A stretch of 64,000 nucleotides of DNA, taken from contig JAJEDI010000053.1 in NCBI GenBank assembly GCA_022821585.1, forward strand, positions 1 through 64,000, read 5' to 3'. The stretch is from Caldilineaceae bacterium (lineage in GTDB: Bacteria > Chloroflexota > Anaerolineae > Caldilineales > Caldilineaceae). Shown one piece after another: positions 16,864-25,304 of this stretch. The position numbers were made by a program, and so were the translations under genes. The notes beneath the pieces were generated by a model. That model was not told the origin of the DNA, ran no database searches, and saw nothing but the letters and a program-made list of their open reading frames with translations. Each line of letters begins with the position of its first letter. Positions within the stretch are counted from its first letter, which is position 1.

Positions 16864-16879
16864 TTTAGTCATGGATAAA
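16864..16879. promoter_or_regulatory. Candidate metalloregulator (DtxR/MntR-type) operator
   Basis: TTTAGTCATGGATAAA is palindromic as TTTA-nn-CATG-nn-TAAA. It covers the predicted transcription start of a Zn/Mn importer, where a repressor would block initiation. The TTTA...TAAA ends resemble DtxR/MntR-class sites. Assignment is by position and symmetry only. Confidence 0.4.
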
Positions 16880-16925
16880 AATATATTTATGGGCGTATGA
16901 ATTTACCCCCGTCCGAGGCCGAAGT

Positions 16926-18110
16926 ATGCTGAACACACAGACCCAATGGCAAACCTTACTGCCACCCGGATCACACGCCAGACAGACACCCACCGCCGTC
17001 CTCCTGCTCCTGCTCGTCGCCCTGCTCGCCACAGCCTGCGGCCGTGACCGCGAACCCGCCGTCGCCGAAGCCGCCGCCGAAGAACCGACAGCCGCCGAAC
17101 AGCAGCCCCAACCGGACGCCCCCGCCCCCACAGGCGTCCGCGCCGACGGCACCTTCCGCATCGTCGCCACCACCACCCAGGCCAGCGACCTCTCCCGAAT
17201 CCTCACCGACGGCGTCCCCAACATCGACATAACGCCCCTCATGGGCGCCGGCGTCGACCCCCATCTCTACCAGCCCACCGAGTCCGACATCCGCGCCATG
17301 AACGCCGCCGACATGGTCGTCTACAGCGGCCTCCACCTCGAAGGCCAGTTCGACGCCGTCTTCGCTGCCCTGCGTGAACAGGGCACCATGATCTACAGCC
17401 TTTCCAAACCGGTCAAAGACGCCGGCTTCGTCATCGGCGGCTTCGGTGCCGACCAGAACCAGTCCGGCACCGACGACCCCCACTTCTGGTTCGACCCCCG
17501 CAACTGGGAGCTCACCGTCGCCGACCTGGCCCAGACCCTGGCCGAGCTCGACCCCGGCAACGCCGCCGCCTACACCGCCCGCGCCGAAGCCTACAACGCC
17601 CAGCTCCGCACCCTCTTCACCTGGGCCGACGAAGGCATGCGCTCCGTGCCCGAAGGCCAGCGCTACCTCGTTACCTCCCACGACGCCTTCCAATACTTCG
17701 GCGCCGCCTTCGGCTGGCGCATGGCCGGCATCCAGGGCATCAGCACCGAAGACGAGACCGGCGTCGGCGACATCCAGCGCACCGCCCAGTTCGTCGTCGA
17801 ACAGAACATCCCCGTCCTCTTCGTCGAGAGCAGCATCTCGCCCGACACCATCGAGGCCGTCCAGGCCGCCATCGAAGCCGAAGGCGGCAGCGTCCGCGTC
17901 GGCGTGCGCGAGCTCTACTCCGACGCCATGGGCATGCCCGGCACCTTCGCCGGCGCCTACATCGGCATGATCGCCGAAAACGTCTACACCATCCTGCAGT
18001 CCTACCGCTGCGCCGGTGCCCCCGCCGCCATCCCCGACTGGCCGGACAGCATAGACTTACGACCACCAGAGGAGTTGCTTGCAGCAAACTGTGAAACTGA
18101 AGAACCGTAA
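16926..18110 (+). CDS. Metal (Zn/Mn) ABC transporter substrate-binding lipoprotein, ZnuA/TroA family
   Basis: The 394-residue product has a long N-terminus, then a lipoprotein signal ending LLATAC (Cys38) and an Ala/Glu/Pro-rich tether to about residue 75. The cluster A-I body carries the metal ligands: His in GAGVDPHLYQP, His in TDDPHFWFDP, His in VTSHDAFQYFG and Asp in the C-terminal LYSDAMG. Three His plus Asp is the zinc-type/TroA ligand set, but manganese or iron cannot be excluded. It delivers metal to the permeases encoded at 19379 and 20761. The DPHFW loop is preceded by GADQNQSGTDD, a short polar loop without a His-rich run. A hairpin just after the stop may favour high relative expression of this gene. 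Confidence 0.92.
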   Translation: MLNTQTQWQTLLPPGSHARQTPTAVLLLLLVALLATACGRDREPAVAEAAAEEPTAAEQQPQPDAPAPTGVRADGTFRIVATTTQASDLSRILTDGVPNIDITPLMGAGVDPHLYQPTESDIRAMNAADMVVYSGLHLEGQFDAVFAALREQGTMIYSLSKPVKDAGFVIGGFGADQNQSGTDDPHFWFDPRNWELTVADLAQTLAELDPGNAAAYTARAEAYNAQLRTLFTWADEGMRSVPEGQRYLVTSHDAFQYFGAAFGWRMAGIQGISTEDETGVGDIQRTAQFVVEQNIPVLFVESSISPDTIEAVQAAIEAEGGSVRVGVRELYSDAMGMPGTFAGAYIGMIAENVYTILQSYRCAGAPAAIPDWPDSIDLRPPEELLAANCETEEP

Positions 18111-18144
18111 CCGCAGTGCGCTGGTCACGCCCATCGTTCGTCAG

Positions 18145-18174
18145 GGCCGCGCTCCCTCCCCCGTGAGCGCGGCC
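18145..18174 (+). other. Intercistronic hairpin
   Basis: A perfect 10-bp stem GGCCGCGCTC / GAGCGCGGCC with a 10-nt loop lies 35 nt after the binding-protein stop. There is no T-run, so it is more likely an mRNA stabiliser or partial attenuator between binding-protein and ATPase genes than a full terminator. Confidence 0.55.
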
Positions 18175-18307
18175 GGACAGGTACCGCCGGCACAACCAAG
18201 AAATCTGCCCGGCGCCCGACCCGCCGCGTGACCTGAATCTACCAAGTGGAAAGACCGGCAACAGCCCGCAAAACCGGTCCGCCCGCGCCCGCAAGGAGGG
18301 CACCGAC

Positions 18308-19102
18308 GTGAGCGTCCACAGCGGACGTGACCCGCAAAACGACTCGGCTACGGCCCTCGAGATCGACGATCTGACCGTGGCCTACAACAGCAAACCCGCC
18401 ATCTGGGACATTGACCTGCGCGTGCCCGAAGGCGTCCTCATGGCCGTCATCGGCCCCAACGGCGCCGGCAAAAGCACCCTGATCAAGGCCGCCCTCAAGC
18501 TCATCCCCCGCGCCGCCGGCACCGTCCAGTTCTACGGCCAGCCCTACGAACACGTCCGCGGCCTCGTCGGCTACGTTCCCCAGCGCGGCAGCGTCGACTG
18601 GGACTTCCCCACCACCGTCCTCGACGTCGTCTCCATGGGCCTCTACGGCCGCCTCGGCTGGATCCGCCGCCCCGGACAAAGCGAACGCGAGTCCGCCATG
18701 CACGCCCTCGAACAGGTCGGCATGCAGGACTTCGCCGACCGCCAGATCAGCCAGCTCTCCGGCGGCCAGCAGCAGCGCACCTTCCTCGCCCGCGCCCTCG
18801 TCCAGGACGCCCGCTTCTACCTGATGGACGAACCCTTCGCCGCCGTCGACGCCGTCACCGAACGCGCCATCATCACCATCCTCCGCCAACTGCGCGCCCG
18901 CGGCAAAACCGTCGTCGTCGTCCACCACGACCTCCAGACCGCCCCCGAATACTTCGACTGGGTAACCCTCCTCAACGTCGAAATCGTCGCCACCGGCCCC
19001 ATCGCCACCACCTTCACCCCCGAAAACCTCCGCCGTACCTACGGCGGCCGCGTCGCCTACCTCCACGAAGGCCAGCGCATCGCCGGCCTCGAAGAAGAAT
19101 AA
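18308..19102 (+). CDS. Metal ABC transporter ATP-binding protein, ZnuC/TroB type
   Basis: GTG at 18308 has AAGGAGGG nine nt upstream. The 264-residue protein has Walker A GPNGAGKS near residue 56, the Q-loop in YVPQRGSVDWDFP (the R-x-VDW-FP phrase is typical of Mn/Zn ATPases), the signature LSGGQQQR, Walker B YLMDEPFAAVD and the switch His in VVVHHDL. It powers uptake through the two ABC-3 permeases encoded downstream. The N-terminal 15 residues (VHSGRDPQNDSATAL) are a poorly conserved lead. The promoter at 16826 probably drives the whole group. Confidence 0.92.
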   Translation: MSVHSGRDPQNDSATALEIDDLTVAYNSKPAIWDIDLRVPEGVLMAVIGPNGAGKSTLIKAALKLIPRAAGTVQFYGQPYEHVRGLVGYVPQRGSVDWDFPTTVLDVVSMGLYGRLGWIRRPGQSERESAMHALEQVGMQDFADRQISQLSGGQQQRTFLARALVQDARFYLMDEPFAAVDAVTERAIITILRQLRARGKTVVVVHHDLQTAPEYFDWVTLLNVEIVATGPIATTFTPENLRRTYGGRVAYLHEGQRIAGLEEE

Positions 19103-19174
19103 ATGCACTACCTGAAGTCTCGCTGTTTCGCCAACCCCAACAACATCCCTTTGCGGCCCTCCACCAACCCCCGT

Positions 19175-19197
19175 AGGGGCACCCCTTGTGGGTGCCC
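19175..19197. repeat. GGGCACCC-CTTGT-GGGTGCCC hairpin repeat, copy 1
   Basis: An 8-bp stem with loop CTTGT, preceded by GTAG. The same hairpin starts at the stop codon of the MFS gene (23598-23624), and a weaker relative lies near 4913-4938. Confidence 0.6.
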
Positions 19198-19340
19198 TCG
19201 CACAGGCACCAATTTCGGACTACAGCATTCAGAGCCACCCATATATCAAGTAAGGCCTTCTTCGCGCCCCTTCGCGGATCAAAGGGTGTTCACTCTGCCC
19301 CGCCGCGGACGAAGACGCGTTCTCCGTAACCGCTGCAGTC

Positions 19341-19376
19341 CACTAAAAACTAAAAACTGACTGCTAAAAGCTAACA
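19341..19376. repeat. CTAAAAACT repeat, copy 4
   Basis: CACTAAAAACTAAAAACTG, then ACTGCTAAAAGCTAAC, ends two bases before the permease ATG at 19379 and leaves no room for a Shine-Dalgarno. Confidence 0.6.
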
Positions 19377-19378
19377 AA

Positions 19379-20734
19379 ATGCCCAAACCCAACACCTCCA
19401 ACCGCCGCATCTGGCTCCTCATAACCGCCACCGCCATCATCGCCGCCCTCTTCATACCCTTCAGCCAGCTCGTCCTCCACGTCCAATACGACTACACCCT
19501 GCGCACCGTCGCCCTCGGCGGCGCCCTCCTCGGCATCGTCAGCGGCGTCCTCGGCTGCTTCGCCGTCCTCCGCCGCCAGAGCCTCCTCGGCGACGCCCTC
19601 TCCCACGCCGCCCTCCCCGGCGTCGCCATCGCCTTCCTCCTCGCCGGCCGCGACCTCGCCCTCCTCCTCATCGGCGCCGGCGTCACCAGCTGGCTCGGCG
19701 TCTGGTTCATCCGCCTCGTCACCGGCACCACCCGCATCAAACAGGACGCCGCCATGGGCATCGTCCTCGCCGCCTGGTTCGCCGCCGGCATCGCCCTCCT
19801 CGTCTACATCCAGGCCCGCCCCGACGCCAGCCAGGCCGGCCTCGACACCTTCATCTTCGGCCAGGCCGCCGCCATCATCGAGCGCGACGTCCGCCTGATC
19901 GCGTCAGTCGGCGCCGTCTCCTTCATCGTCCTCGCCCTCTTCTGGAAAGAGTTCAAACTCATCACCTTCGATCCCGAATTCGCCGGCGCCAACGGCTTCC
20001 GCGTCAACCTCCTCAGCATGACGCTCTCCACCCTCATCGTCGTCGCCATCGTGCTCGGCCTCCAGCTCGCCGGCGTCATCCTCATGGTCGGCATGCTCAT
20101 CGCCTCCGGCATCGCCGCCCGCCAGTGGACCAACCAGCTCGGCCAGATGGTCATCCTCTCCGCCGTCTTCGGCGCCTTCGCCGGCGGCGCCGGCGCCATC
20201 GTCAGCGCCGTCGACGCCGATATCCCCACCGGACCCCTCATCGTCGTCGTCGCCTTCCTCCTCGTGGCCCTGTCCCTCGGCTTCGCCCCCGGCCGCGGCC
20301 TCGTCTGGACCCTCCTGCGCCAGCGCAGCGACCGCCGCCGCTTCGCCGCCCAGACCATCCTCGAGGACCTCTACCACTACGCCCTCGACCACGGCCGCGC
20401 CGACCTGCCCGCGCCCGAACCCTTCCTGCTCGGCGTCCGCGGCGCCACCGCCCGCGAAGGCCTGCGCCAGCTCCTCGCCCGCGGCCACGTCCAGCGCAGC
20501 AACGGCGCCTGGATGCTCACCCCCGCCGGCATCGAAGCCGCCACCCGCGACGACCGCAACCACCAGCTCTGGTCCCTCTACCGCCAGTACGCCGACGACC
20601 TCAACCTGCCTGTAATCGCCGAAGACCGTCAACAGGACATCGCCGACGCCCTCCCCCCCGAGTCCGTCGCCAAACTCGAATACAAACTCGACACCATCCG
20701 CAACGCCGCCACCAATGCAGTCACTAAAAACTAA
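19379..20734 (+). CDS. Metal ABC permease fused to a DtxR-like C-terminal domain (YtgCR-like)
   Basis: The 451-residue product has an ABC-3 permease (about residues 1-310) with the family phrases GGALLGIVSGVLGCFAVLRRQSLLGDALSHAALPGV and the coupling region FWKEFKLITFDPEFAGANGF. About 140 cytoplasmic residues follow. They include a winged-helix-like part (ALDHGRADLP...REGLRQLLARGHVQRSNGAWMLTPAGIEAA) and a stretch RDDRNHQLWSLYRQYADDLNLP...EDRQQDIADALPPESVAKLEYKL, which follows the pattern of the DtxR/MntR metal-binding and dimerisation domain. Fusion of permease and repressor is known from chlamydial YtgCR, where the repressor part is released. This suggests that the importer carries its own regulator. 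The last three codons and stop (TKN-TAA) come from a CTAAAAACT repeat. Confidence 0.85.
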   Translation: MPKPNTSNRRIWLLITATAIIAALFIPFSQLVLHVQYDYTLRTVALGGALLGIVSGVLGCFAVLRRQSLLGDALSHAALPGVAIAFLLAGRDLALLLIGAGVTSWLGVWFIRLVTGTTRIKQDAAMGIVLAAWFAAGIALLVYIQARPDASQAGLDTFIFGQAAAIIERDVRLIASVGAVSFIVLALFWKEFKLITFDPEFAGANGFRVNLLSMTLSTLIVVAIVLGLQLAGVILMVGMLIASGIAARQWTNQLGQMVILSAVFGAFAGGAGAIVSAVDADIPTGPLIVVVAFLLVALSLGFAPGRGLVWTLLRQRSDRRRFAAQTILEDLYHYALDHGRADLPAPEPFLLGVRGATAREGLRQLLARGHVQRSNGAWMLTPAGIEAATRDDRNHQLWSLYRQYADDLNLPVIAEDRQQDIADALPPESVAKLEYKLDTIRNAATNAVTKN

Positions 20735-20757
20735 AAACTGACTACTAAAAACTGCCG
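20722..20757. repeat. CTAAAAACT repeat, copy 5
   Basis: CACTAAAAACTAAAAACTG, then ACTACTAAAAACTGCC, spans the stop codon of the first permease gene and ends three bases before the ATG of the second. Confidence 0.65.
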
Positions 20758-20760
20758 TTC

Positions 20761-22260
20761 ATGTTTCAACTCGAAGAACTCATCATCAATCTACTCCTCA
20801 ACTTCATCGCCCGCGAAGACCTCAACGCCTTCCTGCGCAACCCCCAGCACACCGCCACAATCGTCGGCAGCCTCATCGCCGTATCCGGCGCCCTGCTCGG
20901 CACATTCCTGCTCCTGCGCGGCATGTCCCTCACCAGCGACGCCATCAGCCACACCGTCCTCCTCGGCATCGTCGTCGCCTTCATCCTCATGGGCTCCGTC
21001 TTCGGCCAGCACCCCGATCTCTCGTCCGTCTGGCTCATCGTCGGCGCCGCCGTCGCCGGCGTCGCCACCGTCCTCCTCACCGAGCTCATCTACCGCTCCG
21101 GCCTCGTCAAACAGGACGCCGCCCTCGGCCTCGCCTTCCCCCTCCTCTTCGCCATCGCCGTCATCCTCGTCTCCCGCGTCGTCAGCGACGTCCATCTCGA
21201 CGAAGACGCCGTCATGGTCGGCGAAATCGGCGTCGCCTGGGCCAACACCAACAGCCACTGCCTCAGCGGCTGCGAGTCCGTCACCATCACCCCCGAAGAC
21301 CCCCGCGCCGAAACAACGCGCCAGTGCACCAACTGCCGCGCCCTCGGCATCAGCCCCCGCGACGACAAGGCCGAGTTCACCCAAATCTGCACCAACTGCG
21401 GCCACTACAGCCCCGCCCAGGCCTGGCAGGCCGGCTTCACAGAACAGGAGCCCGTCCTCGTCTTCTGGCCCAAATCGATCACCGTCATGGCGGTGCTCAC
21501 CCTGCTCACCCTCCTCGCCATCCTCCTCTTCTACAAGGAGCTCAAACTCTCCACCTTCGACCCAACCCTGGCCGCCGCCCTCGGCTTCCGCCCCACCCTC
21601 CTCCACTACGGGCTCATGGTCCTCGTCAGCCTCGTGGCCGTCGGCGCCTTCGATGCCGTCGGCTCAATCCTGGTCGTCGCCTTCTTCATCATCCCGCCCG
21701 CCGCCGCCTACCTGCTCACCGACCGCCTGCCCCGTATGCTCCTCTACAGCTCGCTCATCGGCGCGGCCGGCGCCTACACCGGCTACGACCTCGCCCGCGG
21801 CAACCTCCTCGGCATCGCCGACCTCAGCGACATCCTCGCCGCGCTCAACAACCTCTTCGGTCTCGGCCTCAGCGAACGTTGGGACTCCTCCATCTCCGCC
21901 TCGATGGTGCTCATGACCTTCCTCTTCTTCCTCATCGCCTGGACCTTCTCGCCCAAGTACGGTCTCGTCTCCACCATGCTCCGTCGCCGCAACCAGCGCC
22001 GCAGTTTCGACCACCAGGTCGTCCTCGGCCACATTCACCACCACCAGGACAGCCCCGCCGCCGGCGAAGAACTGGCCGTCTCCACGCTCTACCGCCACTT
22101 CCGCTGGACACCGGCTAAGATGCAGCGTACACTGCGTCAACTGCGTGCACGCAATCTCGTCCAAATCGAGGCCGGTCTCGTCTCCCTCACTGGCCAGGGC
22201 GAGACCCACGCCCACCAGTTTCGACAGACGCAGCTGACCAACGAAAGCGTCGGAGAGTAA
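20761..22260 (+). CDS. Metal ABC permease with Cys-rich insertion and C-terminal winged helix
   Basis: The 499-residue ABC-3 permease has the family phrases GALLGTFLLLRGMSLTSDAISHTVLLG and LLFYKELKLSTFDPTLAAALGF. Two additions are unusual. First, residues about 158-232 form a polar insertion with Cys167, Cys171, Cys189, Cys192, Cys210 and Cys213 plus His166 and His215 (CLSGC, CTNC, CTNCGH), looking like one or two zinc ribbons. It replaces the loop before the helix leading into the coupling region, so it should face outside. Second, residues about 400-499 are a winged-helix-like domain (ELAVSTLYRHFRWTPAKMQRTLRQLRARNLVQ). Together with its sister permease this makes an importer with metal-binding and DNA-binding-like parts. 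The upstream ribosome-site position is a repeat. Confidence 0.85.
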   Translation: MFQLEELIINLLLNFIAREDLNAFLRNPQHTATIVGSLIAVSGALLGTFLLLRGMSLTSDAISHTVLLGIVVAFILMGSVFGQHPDLSSVWLIVGAAVAGVATVLLTELIYRSGLVKQDAALGLAFPLLFAIAVILVSRVVSDVHLDEDAVMVGEIGVAWANTNSHCLSGCESVTITPEDPRAETTRQCTNCRALGISPRDDKAEFTQICTNCGHYSPAQAWQAGFTEQEPVLVFWPKSITVMAVLTLLTLLAILLFYKELKLSTFDPTLAAALGFRPTLLHYGLMVLVSLVAVGAFDAVGSILVVAFFIIPPAAAYLLTDRLPRMLLYSSLIGAAGAYTGYDLARGNLLGIADLSDILAALNNLFGLGLSERWDSSISASMVLMTFLFFLIAWTFSPKYGLVSTMLRRRNQRRSFDHQVVLGHIHHHQDSPAAGEELAVSTLYRHFRWTPAKMQRTLRQLRARNLVQIEAGLVSLTGQGETHAHQFRQTQLTNESVGE

Positions 22261-22265
22261 TCCCC

Positions 22266-23600
22266 ATGGCAAAACTGAACCGCGACGTCGCCCCCGCGCC
22301 CGACGCGATCGCGCCGGCCCTGCCCGTAACCGCCCTCGGCCTCACCGGCTACCTCTTCATCGGTACCGCCGCCGTCCTCATCCCGTCGGTCATGCCCTTC
22401 ATCACCGGCGAATACATGGCCACAGGCCTCACCCTGATCGCTATCGGCCTCATCTTCCCCGCCCGCGCCGTCGGCGGCATCCTCGGCAACCTCCTCGCCG
22501 GCGTCGCCTCCGACCGTCTCGGCTACAGCAAGCTCGTTTGGATCGCCGCGCTCGCGCTCGCTGGCTCCATGGTACTGGTCGCCGGTGCCGGCCTCTGGCT
22601 CCTCTTCCTCGCTGGCTTCGCGCTTATTAGCATCGTCCAGGCCTCCCTCACCACCGGCATCAACGCCATGGTCGCCGACGCCAACCGCGACAGCCGCGCC
22701 CGCGCCCTCAACGTCCTGCACGGCGTCTACGCCGTCGGCGCCACCATTTCCCCCCTCGTCTTCGCCATCGTCCTCGAGCAGGGCGTCCCCTGGCGCTGGA
22801 CCATGGCCGCCACCGGTCTCATCTGGCTCGCCTATGGCGCCGTCGCCCTCCTGCTGGTTCGCCGCATCTCACCCTCCACCGCCTCACCTGCCGGGCCAGC
22901 GGCCCCAGCCGCCGGTGAACCTGCGCGGGCACAGGGGCCCGAACAGAAAAAGACCCCGAAGGGCGGGGTCATGGCATCAATCCTATCTTCACTTTGGGTT
23001 GAGCTTCGCGATGCCCTCTCAGCCAACTTGGGCATGTTACGCAACGCCGGCTTTCTCTCCCTCTTCCTGATCGCCTTTATCTACAACGGCGTCGCCTTCA
23101 GCCTCCTCGGCTGGGTCGCCCTCTTCATGCAGGAGTCCGCCGGCTTCTCTACCTTCTCCTCAATCTCCATGATCTCCGTCTTCTACATCGCCCTCACCGC
23201 CGGCCGCTTCCTCTGCGCCGCCTACGCCGAGCGTCTCGGCTACGCCGCCACCCTCCTCATCCTCGCCGTCGGCCTCGCCCTCACCTACCCGCTCGTCATC
23301 TTCAGCACAACCGCCGCACCCCTCGTCATCGGCATCTTCCTCACCGGCCTCACCCTATCCGGCCTCTTCCCCACCGCCCTCGCCTACGGCACCCGCCTCT
23401 ACCCCCAGCACAGCGGCGCCGTCACCGGCGTCCTCAACGTCGCCATGACCATCGGCACCATGCTCCCGCCGCTCTGGACCGCCATCTTCTCCGACCTCTG
23501 GAGCTTCCAGACCGCCCTCGGCATCAACTACACAATGGCCCTGCTCCTCCTCGCCGTCTGCCTCTACCTCACCCGCCTCGAACCCCGAACCAAATCGTAG
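22266..23600 (+). CDS. MFS transporter
   Basis: The 444-residue product has about twelve membrane helices in two halves joined by a Pro/Ala-rich loop near residues 200-235. The first half has the MFS motif-A-like GNLLAGVASDRLGYSKLVW between helices 2 and 3, and the second half repeats it weakly (AGRFLCAAYAERLGYAATL). The shape resembles FucP/sugar-type or efflux-type MFS members, and the substrate is not evident. GGAGAG in the end of the upstream gene lies eight nt before the ATG and the genes are only 5 nt apart, so this is the last gene of the metal-importer transcript. A hairpin repeat beginning at its stop codon may end transcription. Confidence 0.85.
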   Translation: MAKLNRDVAPAPDAIAPALPVTALGLTGYLFIGTAAVLIPSVMPFITGEYMATGLTLIAIGLIFPARAVGGILGNLLAGVASDRLGYSKLVWIAALALAGSMVLVAGAGLWLLFLAGFALISIVQASLTTGINAMVADANRDSRARALNVLHGVYAVGATISPLVFAIVLEQGVPWRWTMAATGLIWLAYGAVALLLVRRISPSTASPAGPAAPAAGEPARAQGPEQKKTPKGGVMASILSSLWVELRDALSANLGMLRNAGFLSLFLIAFIYNGVAFSLLGWVALFMQESAGFSTFSSISMISVFYIALTAGRFLCAAYAERLGYAATLLILAVGLALTYPLVIFSTTAAPLVIGIFLTGLTLSGLFPTALAYGTRLYPQHSGAVTGVLNVAMTIGTMLPPLWTAIFSDLWSFQTALGINYTMALLLLAVCLYLTRLEPRTKS

Positions 23601-23624
23601 GGGCACCCCTTGTGGGTGCCCCCG
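23598..23624. repeat. GGGCACCC hairpin repeat, copy 2
   Basis: Starting with the TAG stop of the MFS gene, GGGGCACCC (23601-23609) pairs with GGGTGCCCC (23615-23623) around loop CTTGT. It is terminator-like in position but has no T-run. Confidence 0.6.
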
Positions 23625-23678
23625 CAGTTGCTATATTCAAATTGGTGCAGCACCCTCTAAATCATCACCGACGCCGCC

Positions 23679-23711
23679 CACTATAAACAAAAAACTGACT
23701 ACTCAAAACTG
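23679..23711. repeat. CTAAAAACT repeat, copy 6 (degenerate)
   Basis: CACTATAAACAAAAAACTG, then ACTACTCAAAACTGG. The minus-strand gene at 23703 ends inside it: codons CAG TTT TGA (Gln-Phe-stop) are repeat sequence. Confidence 0.55.
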
Positions 23712-24773
23712 GCCTTCAAACTCCCCAATCTCCTCCGCCCCGTCCAGCACCCCGATCTCCAAATGAAACTCCCTCACCTCGCCCGGCCGAATATGCGTCA
23801 GATACCCCTCCCGGCGATTCCACGCCCGGCCCAACATGCTCACATTCCCCGGCTCCACACCCGTAACATATGTCCCGCGATGGAAATGCTGCCACTGGTT
23901 CACCAGCGGGATCTCAGCAATCGGGAACTTCCAGTACAGCCCCAGCCCCAACCCATCGTTGACCAGCCCCACATGCACATTCCCGTCCGCATCCGCCACC
24001 GGCCTGTGCACGAACACATCATCATGGGCCTCCTCCTGCGGCGGCTTCGCCACCTGGTACACCTCCGGCCCAACCTCCTTGTCCTCGAGCCACTCCGTCG
24101 TCTTCTCGCTGTTGATCAGCAACCGCGTCCCGCTGTCCAACACCGGGAACCCGGGATTGCAATGATACACAAACATCAGCGGCGACGGGTCCACGCTCAG
24201 GTTCTCGATGCGGTCGTAAATGCGAATCGACTTCTCGCCCAGCACAGTCGAGATCTCCCGCGTCAGCTCCAGGTTCGTCCCGAAAAACACCGCCTCCCGC
24301 ATCTTCCCATGCACGCGCACCACGTACTTTTCGTCCTCCCAACCTGCATTCGCCACCACATTCTTCGCCGGCAGGAAAGCCAGTCGCCCGTGCAGCCCCA
24401 GTTCCTCGTTCTCCTCCTCCGGGTCCACTTCCGGGTGCCCCGTAAACGTCATCCCGCAGCTTACAGTCAGCCCGCCGAAAAACCCCCGCAGCCAGCCATT
24501 CCCCTCTGGCTCATAAAACGCCGGACCCACATCGCCCGTACTACTGCGAAAACACAGCGACATCCCCTTATAGTGCGCCGAAGCGATATCCAGCGACCGC
24601 CCCGGCAACACCGAAAAGCACAGCCCCGAAGCATTAAACACCTCAATCAGATCCGACCCCCGCTCAATCCCCTCCACCAGCTCAGCCTTCCGCGCCCCCG
24701 CCAACTGCGACATATCCCCAACTTTGTCCAACAGCTCCCGCCGGCTATACTCGCGTCCAAAAAGGGTTGTCAT
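23703..24773 (-). CDS. Aldose 1-epimerase-like protein (DUF4432)
   Basis: ATG at 24773 has AAGGAAG upstream; an ATG further upstream (24833) has none. The 356-residue product resembles DUF4432 galactose-mutarotase-like proteins: the lead LAGARKAELVEGIERGSDLIEV, the pocket strand FSVLPGRSLDIASAHYKGMSL, the conserved FFGGLTVSCGMTFTG and LGLHGRLAFLPAK (with the active-site-type His), and YHCNPGFPVLDSGTRL. It ends with a WNRREGYLTHIRPGE strand. Family members bind hexose-like sugars, and the reaction in this subgroup is not settled. It stands alone and convergent to the MFS gene, in cytoplasm (no signal peptide). Confidence 0.8.
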   Translation of the reverse strand: MTTLFGREYSRRELLDKVGDMSQLAGARKAELVEGIERGSDLIEVFNASGLCFSVLPGRSLDIASAHYKGMSLCFRSSTGDVGPAFYEPEGNGWLRGFFGGLTVSCGMTFTGHPEVDPEEENEELGLHGRLAFLPAKNVVANAGWEDEKYVVRVHGKMREAVFFGTNLELTREISTVLGEKSIRIYDRIENLSVDPSPLMFVYHCNPGFPVLDSGTRLLINSEKTTEWLEDKEVGPEVYQVAKPPQEEAHDDVFVHRPVADADGNVHVGLVNDGLGLGLYWKFPIAEIPLVNQWQHFHRGTYVTGVEPGNVSMLGRAWNRREGYLTHIRPGEVREFHLEIGVLDGAEEIGEFEGQF

Positions 24774-25304
24774 TATGGCTTCCTTTCTGTGGATGAATAG
24801 TGCAGCGAACGATAGCACAGCGCGCAAACACAAGCAAAGTGACCCCAGTTTCAGACACTGAAGTCCGACGCGTTCTCTGCGCTCTCTGGGGCTTTTGCGA
24901 GTCGATCCTCTTACCTTTCTGCCACCCAGATACCAAGTAGTGCGTCCAACCTTCGATGCATGGCGGGAAGCAGAGACCGGAGGTGTGTAGCTGGAAGTTT
25001 AGTGCAGTTCCCACCGCTTCTGGACCAGGGTTCAATAACTCCACACCGTTGGTGTTTCCCTCCACAAATCACTTCTACTCGTGGAGATACTCTTTGGGCC
25101 AGGCTCAGAGAACGTATGCCCCGAAACCTTGGCTGCAACTCCTTCCAATCGGTAAAGTTCACAAAAGTATTCGATTATGAGACAATGACCTGAAGACCAG
25201 AACAGAGTTTCGCTTTACTCGTTCTTGTCATCGTGCCTGTCCGATAGCGTCAAGTGGTCCATCCCGCTAGAAACGCTCCAACGGACCTTTTGTGAGAAGC
25301 AACT
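24774..25304. other. Intergenic stretch, no supported gene
   Basis: About 530 bp between divergent genes. A short minus-strand frame from 25162 (MNFTDWKELQPRFRGIRSL...) looks protein-like at its start only and has no ribosome site. Promoters for the flanking genes must lie here but no clean -35/-10 pair was found. Confidence 0.35.

Larger units (their letters stand above)
16353..16925. other. Intergenic: possible tiny ORF, two repeat families, promoter
   Basis: A TATAAT lies at 16435-16440. ATG 16481 opens a 54-codon frame ending at 16645 (MSKLYFTQEVHRESAKNPKL...), without a Shine-Dalgarno and partly made of a GCGACATTTGC direct repeat, so it is not called a gene. Then come the phased CTCGTAA array, a CTAAAAACT repeat and the promoter of the metal importer. 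Confidence 0.4.
19103..19378. other. Intergenic gap inside the metal importer operon, filled with repeats
   Basis: The 276-bp gap holds a GGGCACCC hairpin repeat (19175-19197), a CTTCGCGCCCCTTCGCGGA motif (about 19258-19280) and a CTAAAAACT run. No coding sequence is supported. Confidence 0.55.

Noticed and set aside
24911-25162. Minus-strand frame starting MNFTDWKELQPRFRG
   Set aside because: Protein-like only in its first 25 residues, no ribosome site and no motif; could be a fragment but evidence is too thin.
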